Source: an uncultured Algibacter sp. (lineage in GTDB: Bacteria; Bacteroidota; Bacteroidia; Flavobacteriales; Flavobacteriaceae). Taken from it: a DNA stretch of 64,000 nucleotides. This document shows positions 1 to 8,962 of this stretch, one piece after another. A model generated the notes under the pieces. It worked only from the letters and a program-made list of their open reading frames with translations. It made no database searches and was not told the origin of the DNA. Location of the stretch: positions 62,001-126,000 of the forward strand of contig CANMZT010000001.1 in NCBI GenBank assembly GCA_947502405.1, read 5' to 3'. The position numbers were made by a program, and so were the translations under genes. Numbering within the stretch: position 1 is the first letter of the stretch; each line of letters starts with the position of its first letter.

Positions 1-2840
1 GTTATGTTGCAGGTCAGCATCGTGTTGGGATTAAAGGGAATCCAAACTTTGGAGATGTAAGAACACTTATGGTTGGTGTTAAAAACGTATCTGGAAATAA
101 TGACTTATGTGCAGAAGTATGGTTTAATGAGTTGCGATTATCCGATTTAGATAACGAAGGCGGTTGGGCAGCTGTTGTAAGTATGGATACTAATATTGCT
201 GATTTTGCTAACATTAGCGCTACAGGAAGACAAAGTACTTCTGGGTTTGGTTCTTTAGAGCAAGGTCCAAGTCAACGTGCTTTAGAAGATGTAAAGCAAT
301 ATGATGTTGTTACCAATGTTAATGTTGGGCAATTATTACCAAAAAAATGGGGTATTCAAGTACCATTTAATTATGCGCAGAGCGAAGAATTGATTACACC
401 AAAATACGATCAGTTTTATAAAGATTTAACTTTAGACTCCAGATTAGATGCTGCCAATGATAATACTGAAAGGGAGCAAATAAAACAACAATCTGAAGAC
501 TACACAAAACGCCAAAGTATCAATTTTATTGGGGTAAGAAAAAATAGAACAACAGACAAAAAGCCAAGGTTTTATGATGTTGAAAATGTAACCTTAAACT
601 ACTCATATAACAAAGTTCAACACAGGGATTTTGAAATTGAAAATGCAGTAAATAAAACCTTGAGAATTGGTGCAAATTATGCACATAATTTTAATCCTGT
701 TACTATTGAGCCTTTCAAGAAAAACGATTCGCTTTTCACGGGCAAATACTGGAAGATTTTAAAAGATTTTAATTTTAATTTATTACCAACAAGCTTTACT
801 GTTAATACTGATATAAATAGGCAGTTTAATAGACAAAAATTTAGAGAAGTTGATTTAACAGGTTCTAATATTGGTATTGAAGAATTATTCAGAAGAAATT
901 ACACTTTCGATTTTCAATACGCCATTAATTATAATTTAACCAATGCTCTACAAGTAAATTTCCAAGCGGCTAATAATAATATTGTTCGTAATTATTTTGT
1001 AGATAACGATTTAATTGCTGGAGAGCAAGATTCAGAATTAGATGTATGGGATGGATTAATGGATGTTGGAGATCCTAACAGACAAACACAAACACTTGGT
1101 ATTACTTACCAATTACCTATAAATAAAATACCAACATTTAGTTTTATTGATGCTACATATCAATATACAGGGAGTTTCCAATGGCAAAAAGGTTCGGATT
1201 TATTCGGGAATTTAGAAGTAAATGGTGAGACTTTTGATTTAGGAAATACGGTTCAAAATTCAAATGTTCATAATTTGAATACCTCTTTTGATATGAAACG
1301 TTTTTATAAATATATCGGTTTGGTAAAAAAACCAATTAGACGTGTAAGACAAAGAAGTAATCCAGGTGCTGCACCTCCTAGAGGTAAACCAGAAGAAGAC
1401 AGTAAGAAGAAAACATCTAGAACAAAAAACCAATCGGTTAGAAAGTTATTGAATGCTGGAGTAGATATTTTAACAAGTATCAAAAGAATTCAGGTTAACT
1501 ACTCTGAAAATAACGGTATATTTTTACCAGGTTACTTAAATACTCCTGGATTTGTAGGGACATTTAAGCCTACGGTTGGCTTTACATTTGGTAGTCAGAG
1601 AGATATTAGAGATTTAGCAGCAAGACGTGGATGGTTAACTACTTTTGATGAGTTTAATCAGCAATATACTTCTACAAATACGAAACAGCTTGATATATCA
1701 GCGAGTTTACAACCTGTAAGAGATTTAAAAATAGATATTGTTGGAAATAGGGCTTACTTTGAAAATAATACTGAAAATTACAGGGTTGATGATGGAATAT
1801 ACAACCCTTTAACACCAAACACTTTTGGTAATTTTAATATATCTACTGTTTTAATTAAAACGGCGTTTGGAAAGAGTGATGAGATTAACTCCCCGGCTTT
1901 TGATGATTTTAGAGCAAACAGATTAGAAATTGCAGATAGATTAGCAGAGGAATTCTATGGCACAACAGCTTATGCTCGTGATGCTGAGGGTTATCCGCTT
2001 GGTTTTGGTAAAAACAATCAAAAAGTATTACTACCCTCTTTCTTAGCGGCTTATTCAGGGCAAGATGCTGGTAAAATAACAACCAATGCCTTTAGAGATA
2101 TTCCTATACCTAACTGGGATTTAAAATACACAGGATTCATGAAGTTTGGTTGGTTCAAAAAGCGTTTTAAACGTTTTTCAGTTACTCATGGTTATCGTTC
2201 AAATTATACTATTAATCAGTTTAATACCAATTTAAACTTAGATTTAGAAGGTACTGGTAATGAAGCGCCACCAACTCCTGGAATTCCTTATGCAAATCAA
2301 TCCGACGCCTCAAAAGACCAATCAGGAAACTTTAAAAACGAAAGATTATTTAGTAACATCAATTTAACAGAGCTGTTTAGTCCTTTAGTTAGGATTGATA
2401 TGGAAATGAAAAATTCTATTAGGATTCTAGCAGAAGTTAAAAAAGACAGAATGTTATCGCTAAGTTTTGATAACAACTTAGTTACTGAAGTTCAAGGCAA
2501 TGAATATATTCTTGGATTGGGATATCGAATAAAAGACTTACGTATTCGTTCTAAACTGGCAGGTCCTAAAAAACGTATTGTTAGTGATTTGAATATGAAG
2601 GCAGATATCTCGGTTAGGGACAATAAAACAATTATTAGGTACTTGGATTTGGAAAATAATCAAATTACCTCTGGGCAAACGGTTTGGGGCTTAAAATATA
2701 CAGCTGATTATGCCTTTAGTAAAAACTTAACAGGTATTTTCTATTTTGATTATGCATTCTCTGATTATGCTATTTCTACGGCATTTCCGCAAACAACTAT
2801 TAGGTCTGGATTTACCATCAGATATAATTTTGGTAATTAA
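1..2840 (+). CDS. sprA: Cell surface protein SprA, T9SS translocon (C-terminal part)
   Basis: This is the 3' end of a gene that begins before the window; the reading frame is open from base 3 with no start needed. SprA is the very large outer-membrane beta-barrel that forms the translocon of the type IX secretion system and is required for gliding; full-length proteins are about 2,400 residues, so roughly 945 residues are seen here. The visible part has the alternating polar/aromatic strands of a barrel and a basic proline-rich insert near base 1350-1430. It ends in aromatic-rich strands (IRYNFGN). The following genes (gcvH, VanZ-like, tonB, remB-like) match the order I recall downstream of sprA in Flavobacterium johnsoniae, which supports the call. 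Confidence 0.93.
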   Translation, partial: YVAGQHRVGIKGNPNFGDVRTLMVGVKNVSGNNDLCAEVWFNELRLSDLDNEGGWAAVVSMDTNIADFANISATGRQSTSGFGSLEQGPSQRALEDVKQYDVVTNVNVGQLLPKKWGIQVPFNYAQSEELITPKYDQFYKDLTLDSRLDAANDNTEREQIKQQSEDYTKRQSINFIGVRKNRTTDKKPRFYDVENVTLNYSYNKVQHRDFEIENAVNKTLRIGANYAHNFNPVTIEPFKKNDSLFTGKYWKILKDFNFNLLPTSFTVNTDINRQFNRQKFREVDLTGSNIGIEELFRRNYTFDFQYAINYNLTNALQVNFQAANNNIVRNYFVDNDLIAGEQDSELDVWDGLMDVGDPNRQTQTLGITYQLPINKIPTFSFIDATYQYTGSFQWQKGSDLFGNLEVNGETFDLGNTVQNSNVHNLNTSFDMKRFYKYIGLVKKPIRRVRQRSNPGAAPPRGKPEEDSKKKTSRTKNQSVRKLLNAGVDILTSIKRIQVNYSENNGIFLPGYLNTPGFVGTFKPTVGFTFGSQRDIRDLAARRGWLTTFDEFNQQYTSTNTKQLDISASLQPVRDLKIDIVGNRAYFENNTENYRVDDGIYNPLTPNTFGNFNISTVLIKTAFGKSDEINSPAFDDFRANRLEIADRLAEEFYGTTAYARDAEGYPLGFGKNNQKVLLPSFLAAYSGQDAGKITTNAFRDIPIPNWDLKYTGFMKFGWFKKRFKRFSVTHGYRSNYTINQFNTNLNLDLEGTGNEAPPTPGIPYANQSDASKDQSGNFKNERLFSNINLTELFSPLVRIDMEMKNSIRILAEVKKDRMLSLSFDNNLVTEVQGNEYILGLGYRIKDLRIRSKLAGPKKRIVSDLNMKADISVRDNKTIIRYLDLENNQITSGQTVWGLKYTADYAFSKNLTGIFYFDYAFSDYAISTAFPQTTIRSGFTIRYNFGN

Positions 2841-2950
2841 AAAATATAATGTTTAAGTTATAATTACACTGTCAGGTTGAGCGCAGTCTAAACAAACCTC
2901 TTTTATTTCCTGAATATTATTAAAATTATAGCTTATTGTTACAAAATTTA

Positions 2951-3003
2951 TTGGGCTTGCCCACGTTAGTCCCGATATTTATCGGGAGTAGTGGTAACGC
3001 CCA
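2951..3003. repeat. Short GTTA...TAAC palindromic element (copy A)
   Basis: Intergenic palindrome: outer arms CGTTA (2964-2968) and TAACG (2995-2999) enclose an inner stem TCCCGAT/ATCGGGA (about 2970-2987). It matches the reverse complement of the element at 12207-12250 and shares its ends (GGTAACGCCC) with longer copies at 10500, 32245, 40862 and 53399. A separate short stretch at 2871-2890 carries the GAGCGCAGTC core of another dispersed repeat. The rest of the 263-base gap between sprA and gcvH shows only the gcvH promoter. Confidence 0.75.
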
Positions 3004-3044
3004 TATAAAATTTACTTCTAATCTTGTTAATTACTGCTTTGAAG

Positions 3045-3075
3045 TTTGAAATGTAATTTTGAATAAATACATTTG
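3045..3075 (+). promoter_or_regulatory. Bacteroidota-type promoter for gcvH
   Basis: TTTG at 3045-3048, a 19-base spacer, then TACATTTG at 3068-3075. This fits the -33 TTTG / -7 TAnnTTTG consensus of Bacteroidota primary sigma factor promoters. It lies 28 bases before the gcvH start, so gcvH is likely transcribed separately from sprA. Confidence 0.65.
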
Positions 3076-3103
3076 TGAGATTAACATATTTAAAATTATA
3101 TAA

Positions 3104-3484
3104 ATGAACATTCCATCAGAATTAAAATACACAAAAGACCACGAGTGGGTAAAGTTGGATGGCGATATTGCAACCATTGGAATTACAGATTTTGCACAAA
3201 GTGAATTGGGAGATATTGTTTATGTTGAGGTTGAAACCCTAGATGAAACTTTGGAAGCCGACGAGGTCTTTGGAACAGTGGAAGCTGTAAAAACTGTTTC
3301 AGATTTATTCTTACCCTTATCTGGTGAAATTATTGAGTTTAATGAAGGTCTTGAAGATGCTCCCGAACTTGTAAATTCAGACCCATACGATGCAGGTTGG
3401 ATGATAAAACTTAAATGTTCTGACGTGTCTCAATTTGATGGATTAATGTCTGCCGAGGATTACAAATCCCTTATAGGTGCTTAA
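3104..3484 (+). CDS. gcvH: Glycine cleavage system H protein
   Basis: GcvH is the lipoyl carrier of the glycine cleavage system; it shuttles the aminomethyl group between the P, T and L proteins in the cytoplasm. The 126-residue protein has the usual length, starts with the typical KYTKDHEW block, and has the lipoylation motif VEAVKTVSD with Lys63 as the modified residue. A PYDAGWM block near the C-terminus is also typical. It has its own promoter about 30 bases upstream. Its last 8 bases overlap the next gene, so the two are probably translationally coupled. P and T protein genes are not in the window. Confidence 0.97.
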   Translation: MNIPSELKYTKDHEWVKLDGDIATIGITDFAQSELGDIVYVEVETLDETLEADEVFGTVEAVKTVSDLFLPLSGEIIEFNEGLEDAPELVNSDPYDAGWMIKLKCSDVSQFDGLMSAEDYKSLIGA

Positions 3485-3854
3485 AAAAATCGCGTTTTTA
3501 GTGGCATTAGCATATGCCATTGCTCTAGGAACCGTTAGTTTAATAACGCTAAAAGACCTTCCTGACGTTCAAATTTCTTTTGCTGATAAAATCTTCCATT
3601 TTTTAGCTTATAGTATTTTTGTTGTTTTATGGTATTTTGCGTTTTGTTATACATTTAAATTTCAAAAGACCAAGTCAATTCTTTATGCATTTGTTTTTGC
3701 GGTTTTGTTTGGTATAATTATTGAAGTTTTACAGGATACAATGACAGCATCAAGAGCCTTAGATGTTTATGATGCTTTAGCAAATACTTTAGGAGCATTA
3801 ATGTCGGCAATTATACTTTGGTTAACAAAATCTTTGCGCGTTAAAAACTCTTAA
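3477..3854 (+). CDS. VanZ-like family membrane protein
   Basis: A 125-residue integral membrane protein with four predicted hydrophobic segments and the VanZ-type pattern of a conserved D-K-xxHF block (residues about 36-42) followed by an E-xxQ pair in the third segment. The function of most VanZ-like proteins outside glycopeptide operons is unknown. The start is GTG at 3477, overlapping gcvH by 8 bases; there is no ATG nearby that would keep the first membrane segment intact. The same gcvH-VanZ order is, from memory, found in other flavobacteria next to sprA, so the link to gliding or secretion may be positional only. Confidence 0.8.
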   Translation: MLKKIAFLVALAYAIALGTVSLITLKDLPDVQISFADKIFHFLAYSIFVVLWYFAFCYTFKFQKTKSILYAFVFAVLFGIIIEVLQDTMTASRALDVYDALANTLGALMSAIILWLTKSLRVKNS

Positions 3855-3914
3855 ACGCTTGCTTTTTTGATAAATAAATAGTTATTTTAGCAATCTTGAT
3901 AAATGATTTAAATT

Positions 3915-4634
3915 ATGGAGCCTAAAAAGAATACCAAAGCAAATGTTGGACGTAACAGTTCACTTTTCTTCGCGATTGGATTAGCGTTGATGTTATTTTT
4001 AACCAATTACGCTATTAATTACAAAACCTATGATAAATCTGATATCGACATCGGGCAGTTAAATCTTGATGAAGAGTTAGAAGAAGAAATTCCAATCACG
4101 GAGCAAATTCAGACACCTCCACCTCCACCACCACCTCCTGCAGCGCCAGAGGTTATTGAGATTGTTGAGGATGAGGAAGAGGTAGAAGAAACGGTTATCG
4201 AATCTACTGAGGTTGATCAAGAAACTGAAATTGTAGAAGTAGAAGAGGTTGAGGTAGAAGAAGTAGAAGAAGATATTGATGTACCATTCTCAGTAATTGA
4301 AAATGTGCCAATCTTCCCAGGATGTGAAAAAGGAAATAATGCAAAAAAGAGAGACTGTATGTCTAAAAAAATCTCTCAGTTTGTAAATAGAAAATTTAAT
4401 ACGGAGTTAGCTGGCGATTTAGGTTTGTCTGGAAGACAACGTATCATGGTAATATTTAAAATAGATAAAACAGGTTCTGTTACGGGTGTTCGTGCTAGAG
4501 CTCCTCACCCAGGTTTGGAAAAAGAAGCAAAAAGAGTTATTGGCTTATTACCTAAAATGAAACCAGGTAAGCAGAGAGGTAAACCAGTAAACGTTCCGTA
4601 TTCGTTACCAATTATTTTTCAAGTTCAAGATTAA
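3915..4634 (+). CDS. Energy transducer TonB (first of two tandem copies)
   Basis: TonB couples the proton-motive force at the inner membrane (through ExbB/ExbD) to outer-membrane transporters. The 239-residue protein has a cytoplasmic tail, one membrane anchor at about residues 16-34, an octaproline run (68-75), a strongly acidic Glu/Val-rich spacer (80-122) and a TonB C-terminal domain from about residue 128. That domain begins with PIFPGCE and has two cysteines, Cys137 and Cys148, that recur in the next two genes. The acidic spacer is unusual beside classical Pro-Lys TonB. It is followed by a strong stem-loop terminator and is transcribed apart from the next copy. exbB/exbD are not in the window. 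Confidence 0.92.
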   Translation: MEPKKNTKANVGRNSSLFFAIGLALMLFLTNYAINYKTYDKSDIDIGQLNLDEELEEEIPITEQIQTPPPPPPPPAAPEVIEIVEDEEEVEETVIESTEVDQETEIVEVEEVEVEEVEEDIDVPFSVIENVPIFPGCEKGNNAKKRDCMSKKISQFVNRKFNTELAGDLGLSGRQRIMVIFKIDKTGSVTGVRARAPHPGLEKEAKRVIGLLPKMKPGKQRGKPVNVPYSLPIIFQVQD

Positions 4635-4661
4635 GAATTTAATCCTTTAATTATAAATTAA

Positions 4662-4689
4662 AACCTCGAAGTTCTCTTCGAGGTTTTTT
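4662..4689 (+). terminator. Rho-independent terminator after the first tonB
   Basis: A perfect 10-bp stem AACCTCGAAG / CTTCGAGGTT (4662-4671 with 4676-4685), a four-base loop and a run of T. It begins 27 bases after the tonB stop codon. Confidence 0.85.
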
Positions 4690-4715
4690 GTTTTGAGTTC
4701 TATATTGTTTATATA

Positions 4716-4750
4716 AAATCCCGTTACCATTTCGTAACGGGATTTCTGTT
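4716..4750 (+). terminator. Second stem-loop between the two tonB genes
   Basis: A perfect 12-bp dyad, AAATCCCGTTAC (4716-4727) with GTAACGGGATTT (4734-4745), follows the first terminator by 26 bases. It has T-rich sequence after it and A-rich sequence before it, so it may be a second terminator. It could instead be a regulatory hairpin in the leader of the next gene, whose start is 60 bases downstream. Confidence 0.6.
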
Positions 4751-4805
4751 TTTGGTATGCTTATTGTGACTTTATCATAACATTAACATTTAAATTATAA
4801 TTATT

Positions 4806-5597
4806 ATGAGAAATCAAAAAGATTCTCACGAACTCATTCGGCAAAATGAGCAAATCGTGAAAAAATCACAAAAGCATGAAGCAAATTTACAAAAAAACTC
4901 AACCCTTTATTTTCAAATTGGGTTGATTGTATGTTTATTATCAGTATTTGGACTTCTTGAAATGAAGTTTGAAACCACTATTCCGAATTACAAAGAAGGT
5001 TTACCGCCAATTGATGATGAATTATTTGTTCATATTCCAGTAATTAAAGAAGTAGCGCCGACAGTTGAAGAACCAGTTAAGCAAAAGCGAGTAAAAGAGC
5101 CAGTGCATTTTGAAGAAGTTCCTGATGATACTCCAGAGAACCTTTTTAAGGAAGAGTTTACAGAACCCTTGCCTAATACTCCAACTATAGATCCAGATGA
5201 TTTTACGCCTATAGTAGAAAAGCCTGTTGAATCAGAAAACGTGCCTTTTGTTTCTATTGAAAACGCACCAATTTACCCTGGCTGCGAAAAAGCAAAAGAT
5301 AATGAGGCAAGAAAAAAATGTATGTCTAAAAAAATCACTAAACTGATTCAAAGAAAGTTTGATGGAGGCGATGTTGCCTCTCGTTATGGTTTAATTGGAA
5401 AACAAAAAATTGACGTCCAGTTTACTATTGATAAAACAGGAAAGGTAACTGACATAAAAACTAGAGCGCCACACCCTATTTTAGAACAAGAAGCTATTCG
5501 TGTTATTAATTTTATTCCAGAGATGACACCCGGAGAGCAAAGAGATACAAAGGTTGGGGTTATTTATAATTTACCCATTATATTTCAAGTTCAGTAA
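4806..5597 (+). CDS. Energy transducer TonB (second tandem copy)
   Basis: A 263-residue paralogue of the preceding TonB. It has a longer, basic cytoplasmic tail, one membrane segment (about residues 33-52), a Pro/Glu/Val periplasmic spacer without a polyproline run, and a TonB C-terminal domain starting at APIYPGCEK. The cysteine pair is Cys160 and Cys172, and the CMSKKI block right after it is almost the same as in the first copy. The ends of the two proteins (PIIFQVQ) also match. The copies therefore arose by duplication and have diverged most in tail and spacer, which is where interaction with ExbBD and reach across the periplasm are set. Confidence 0.92.
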   Translation: MRNQKDSHELIRQNEQIVKKSQKHEANLQKNSTLYFQIGLIVCLLSVFGLLEMKFETTIPNYKEGLPPIDDELFVHIPVIKEVAPTVEEPVKQKRVKEPVHFEEVPDDTPENLFKEEFTEPLPNTPTIDPDDFTPIVEKPVESENVPFVSIENAPIYPGCEKAKDNEARKKCMSKKITKLIQRKFDGGDVASRYGLIGKQKIDVQFTIDKTGKVTDIKTRAPHPILEQEAIRVINFIPEMTPGEQRDTKVGVIYNLPIIFQVQ

Positions 5598-5621
5598 AAG
5601 TACTTTATAATTTCATGCTTT

Positions 5622-5655
5622 AAAAACCGTTATCGTATTATGATAGCGGTTTTTT
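5622..5655 (+). terminator. Rho-independent terminator after the second tonB
   Basis: A 13-bp stem with one G-U pair: AAAAACCGTTATC (5622-5634) with GATAGCGGTTTTT (5642-5654), followed by T. A further short palindrome ACCTGAA/TTCAGGT at 5660-5678 belongs to the dispersed small-repeat type seen elsewhere in the window. Confidence 0.8.
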
Positions 5656-5782
5656 CTTGACCTGAATTTATTTCAGGTTCTTAAAACAAGACCGTTTTGA
5701 ATACATACTTATCACTTTTTATTTATAACAAGAATCTAAAAATATAGTATCTTTCTACCCTAAATCAATTCTCGATAAAAAC

Positions 5783-7882
5783 ATGAAGCAAGTTATTGTA
5801 CTACTCTTACTTTTAGTTCAATATAATGGCTTTTCTCAAAATGCTTTATCAACAGAGAAACCTCCCGTTTTTCCTAACTGTGAAAGTGTTGTTGTAGATT
5901 CATTACAACATTGTTTTGATAAGCAAGTTTACCAACAAATTTATAATAACTTTAAAGTTCCAGAACGTGTTTCAAAAGAAGATTACAATGGTAAAGTAGT
6001 TGTGATTTTTGAAGTAGATACTACAGGGTATTTTCGAGTTATTTATACCGATGCTATCTATGATGAGTTAAAAAAAGAAACTAAAAAAGTTTTTTCTGAG
6101 TTTCCTAAAATTCAACCAGCAACTTATAGCGGTAGAAAAGTATTCAAGCAATATTCAATTTCTATTAAAATTCCATTAGTCGACCAATCGATAGTTACTC
6201 AAGATTTAGCTGAAGAAAAAGAAATATCTAAGTTGGAAGCGGCTGCTAAAACCGAATTTGATAAAGTTGATGAAGATTTGAAAGCTTTTGAAAATAAAGC
6301 GTTTCAAAGTCAATTAAATATTCAATTTACGCATAGTGATTATGCGCGATTTGATAGACAAATGAATCTTATAGGTACAAATAGCCATACCGCATCAAAA
6401 CCATTTGTTTATGAAGAGGTTTCAAAATATTTTGATTTTCAAGCAGAACAAGACCGATTAAAAAAGGAAGCTAATTCTTGGGGAGAAAAGAAATTGTGGA
6501 ATGAACATTTGGTACAACTCCAAGGAAAAGATTATTGGTTTACTGTAGATCCTATTTTGGATTTAGAGTTTGGAATAGAATCGAACCTTGAAAATAATAA
6601 AACATATAATAATACTAGAGGAATTTTAATTCAGGGTGGTCTAGGAAGTAAATTAAATTTTTACGCTACTGTTTTTGAAAGTCAAGGGCGTTTTGCAGAT
6701 TATGTAAATCGATATGCTGAAAGTTTAAAAGCCTTTGGTCCAGATCCAGCAATTATTCCTGGGCGTGGTATAGCAAAACGATTTAAAACAGACTCTTATG
6801 ATTATCCTGTAGCCGAGGCTTATTTGTCTTATGCCCCAGCTAAATTCATAAATGTTCAATTTGGGCATGGAAAAAACTTTATTGGAGATGGGTATCGCTC
6901 GTTATTGTTAGGAGATGCGGCTAGTCCACACCCATTTTTAAAGTTGAATACAAAGTTTTGGAAAATAAAATATACCAATACATGGATGTGGCTAAAAGAT
7001 GTGCGACCAGAAGTAGAGCAAGACAAAGCCTTTTTAACCAAATACATCGCTAACCATTATTTAAGTTGGAATGCCTCAAAACGATTAAATATTGGATTAT
7101 TTGAATCGGTGTTATGGACGAATTCTAACGACAGAGGTTTTGATGTCAATTACTTAAATCCCATTATTTTTTACAGAGCCATCGAGTTTGAAACGGGTCA
7201 AGGTGCAGGTAATGCGTTGTTAGGTGCTTCAGCGAAATACAAGTGGAATGACAATGTAAATATTTACAGTCAGTTTATTTTAGATGAATTTTCTCTAGGT
7301 GATGTAAAAGCTGGTGAGAAAAGCTGGAAAAACAAATTTGGTTATCAATTGGGTGTTAAATACTTTAATGCTTTTAAAGTTGATAACTTATTATTACAAT
7401 TTGAATATAATCGAGTTAGACCGTATACTTACTCACATAATACGATTGTGTTGAATTATGCACATAATAATCAATCTATGGCGCATTTATGGGGGGCTAA
7501 CTTTAGTGAAGCCATCATCATTGGACGTTACCGTTACAAGCGTTGGTTTGGTGATGCTAAATTTATTTTTGGAACGCGTGGGCTAGATTTTAATAACGGT
7601 GCTGATAATTTTAGTTACGGCGGTGATATTTATAGAAGTGAAAACGATAGACCTTTCCAAACTGGTGTAGAAGTAGGTCAAGGAAATAAAGTAACTACCT
7701 TTAATGGGAATTTGCAGGCAGGTTATCTGATTAATCCAGCGTCTAACTTAAAAATTTTTACCGATATTTCCGTTAGAAATTTTGACCCTGAGGCGACTAC
7801 AACTGCTACATTTGAAAATAATACCCTTTGGATTAATTTTGGTTTAAGAACTGATTTGTTTAATTGGTATTTCGACAACTAA
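5783..7882 (+). CDS. remB: RemB-like gliding motility outer-membrane protein with N-terminal TonB-CTD-like domain
   Basis: A 699-residue exported protein with a signal peptide (residues 1-19, cleavage near GFSQN). Residues about 25-135 look like a TonB C-terminal domain: a PPVFPNCE motif, a cysteine pair (Cys33, Cys44), a VDTTG turn where the upstream TonBs have IDKTG, and a closing IPLV strand. The rest (about 230-699) is rich in aromatic, alternating beta strands like an outer-membrane barrel. I call it RemB because position and layout agree with the gene I recall four places after sprA in F. johnsoniae, where loss of RemB impairs gliding. The name rests on synteny and layout, not on an alignment. 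Confidence 0.72.
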   Translation: MKQVIVLLLLLVQYNGFSQNALSTEKPPVFPNCESVVVDSLQHCFDKQVYQQIYNNFKVPERVSKEDYNGKVVVIFEVDTTGYFRVIYTDAIYDELKKETKKVFSEFPKIQPATYSGRKVFKQYSISIKIPLVDQSIVTQDLAEEKEISKLEAAAKTEFDKVDEDLKAFENKAFQSQLNIQFTHSDYARFDRQMNLIGTNSHTASKPFVYEEVSKYFDFQAEQDRLKKEANSWGEKKLWNEHLVQLQGKDYWFTVDPILDLEFGIESNLENNKTYNNTRGILIQGGLGSKLNFYATVFESQGRFADYVNRYAESLKAFGPDPAIIPGRGIAKRFKTDSYDYPVAEAYLSYAPAKFINVQFGHGKNFIGDGYRSLLLGDAASPHPFLKLNTKFWKIKYTNTWMWLKDVRPEVEQDKAFLTKYIANHYLSWNASKRLNIGLFESVLWTNSNDRGFDVNYLNPIIFYRAIEFETGQGAGNALLGASAKYKWNDNVNIYSQFILDEFSLGDVKAGEKSWKNKFGYQLGVKYFNAFKVDNLLLQFEYNRVRPYTYSHNTIVLNYAHNNQSMAHLWGANFSEAIIIGRYRYKRWFGDAKFIFGTRGLDFNNGADNFSYGGDIYRSENDRPFQTGVEVGQGNKVTTFNGNLQAGYLINPASNLKIFTDISVRNFDPEATTTATFENNTLWINFGLRTDLFNWYFDN

Positions 7883-7883
7883 A

Positions 7884-7942
7884 GTTGTCGTGCTGAACTT
7901 GTTTCAGCATCTCATCAAGTTTATTCCAGCGGGCGGGAATCT
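7884..7942. repeat. Two small palindromic elements between convergent genes
   Basis: TGCTGAA/TTCAGCA (7891-7897 with 7903-7909) and ATTCC/GGAAT around a GC-rich core (7923-7940). Both belong to the class of short dispersed hairpins common in flavobacterial intergenic DNA. They lie between a + gene ending at 7882 and a - gene ending at 7947 and may serve as a bidirectional terminator. Confidence 0.5.
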
Positions 7943-7946
7943 TATT

Positions 7947-8816
7947 TTATTCTATTTTCAAACTCCTATAAAGCGTTCTCCGCATTTTTTCAGAAGAAAT
8001 ATAGCAACACCCATAATTCAAATCATCATAGGTTTTTGTTAAATTGGTATTTGAAACCACCTCGTCTTCAGTTTTTCCGTTACTAATTTCGGTTTCAACG
8101 TTACTTTTAAGTGTTTCTAGCATATTTAAAAACGTAGTGTATTCTTGTTTGTTTGATTGCTTACCGTGGCCAGGGATTATTTTGGTGTTATCATCAACTA
8201 AAATCATGGCGCTTTTTACAGCCTTAATGTAACCGTTTATACTTCCGCCAGAGTTTAAATCGATGTACGGATAGCGCCCATTAAAATAAGTATCCCCAGT
8301 ATGTAGCACGTTACTTTTTGTGAAATAGAGTAAGGCATCACCATCAGTATGTGCATTATCAATATGGAAAATCATGACTTGCTCACCATTAACATATAAA
8401 CTCAATTTATCATTAAAAGTAATTACAGGAAGTGAAGCGTCTGTTTGTTTGGGGTTGTTTTTTACACGTTTATAAACATTATTGTGTGCAATTATTGCTG
8501 TGTTTAATTTTGAAATATTTTCGTTACCACCTGTATGATCTCCATGATGATGAGTATTTGCTAAATATTTAATAGGTTTATCGCTTAGCGTTTTAATAGC
8601 TGCTAAAATTTTTGGTGTTAATGGCGCAAATTGACTATCAATCATAAAAACACCATCTTCTCCAACAGATACACCAATATTTCCTCCTTGCCCTTCAAGC
8701 ATGTAAATATTTTCAGTGAGTTTGTGTGTTTTTATAACGACTTCTTTTTTTTGTGCACAAGCTGATGTTAGTGAACTAATTAAAAAGAAGATTAAGATAA
8801 AGTGGAATGTTTTCAT
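7947..8816 (-). CDS. Metallo-beta-lactamase-fold hydrolase, lipoprotein
   Basis: A 289-residue MBL-fold enzyme. The zinc motif is HHHGDH (residues 89-94); further ligands are seen in the HTGDTYF block and the IPGHG block near the C-terminus. The N-terminus is a lipoprotein signal peptide ending in LTSAC with Cys20 as the lipid site, so it acts in the periplasm or at a membrane. The family includes quinoprotein-relay-like and class B beta-lactamase-like hydrolases; the substrate cannot be told from sequence. It stands alone, convergent with remB and divergent from ctaB. A resistance role should not be assumed. Confidence 0.85.
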   Translation of the reverse strand: MKTFHFILIFFLISSLTSACAQKKEVVIKTHKLTENIYMLEGQGGNIGVSVGEDGVFMIDSQFAPLTPKILAAIKTLSDKPIKYLANTHHHGDHTGGNENISKLNTAIIAHNNVYKRVKNNPKQTDASLPVITFNDKLSLYVNGEQVMIFHIDNAHTDGDALLYFTKSNVLHTGDTYFNGRYPYIDLNSGGSINGYIKAVKSAMILVDDNTKIIPGHGKQSNKQEYTTFLNMLETLKSNVETEISNGKTEDEVVSNTNLTKTYDDLNYGCCYISSEKMRRTLYRSLKIE

Positions 8817-8895
8817 GAAATACTATTAAAAATTTAGCTTCACTAAAAGTACAAATTTTTAAAGAGTAAGCGTTTTCAAATTTAGAGATAAAGCA

Positions 8896-8926
8896 TTGCT
8901 CAAATTGCTTTTAAGGCGTATCTTTG
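8896..8926 (+). promoter_or_regulatory. Bacteroidota-type promoter for the ctaB-cox cluster
   Basis: TTG at 8896-8898, a 20-base spacer and TATCTTTG at 8919-8926, fitting the TTTG / TAnnTTTG consensus. It lies 37 bases before the ctaB start. Confidence 0.6.
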
Positions 8927-8962
8927 CACTCGCAAAGCGAAAGCGGTTAAGCATATAACATA

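Noticed and set aside
7947-8816. Beta-lactamase resistance gene
   Set aside because: The fold and zinc motif are shared by many hydrolases. Nothing in the sequence or surroundings marks it as a lactamase acting on antibiotics.
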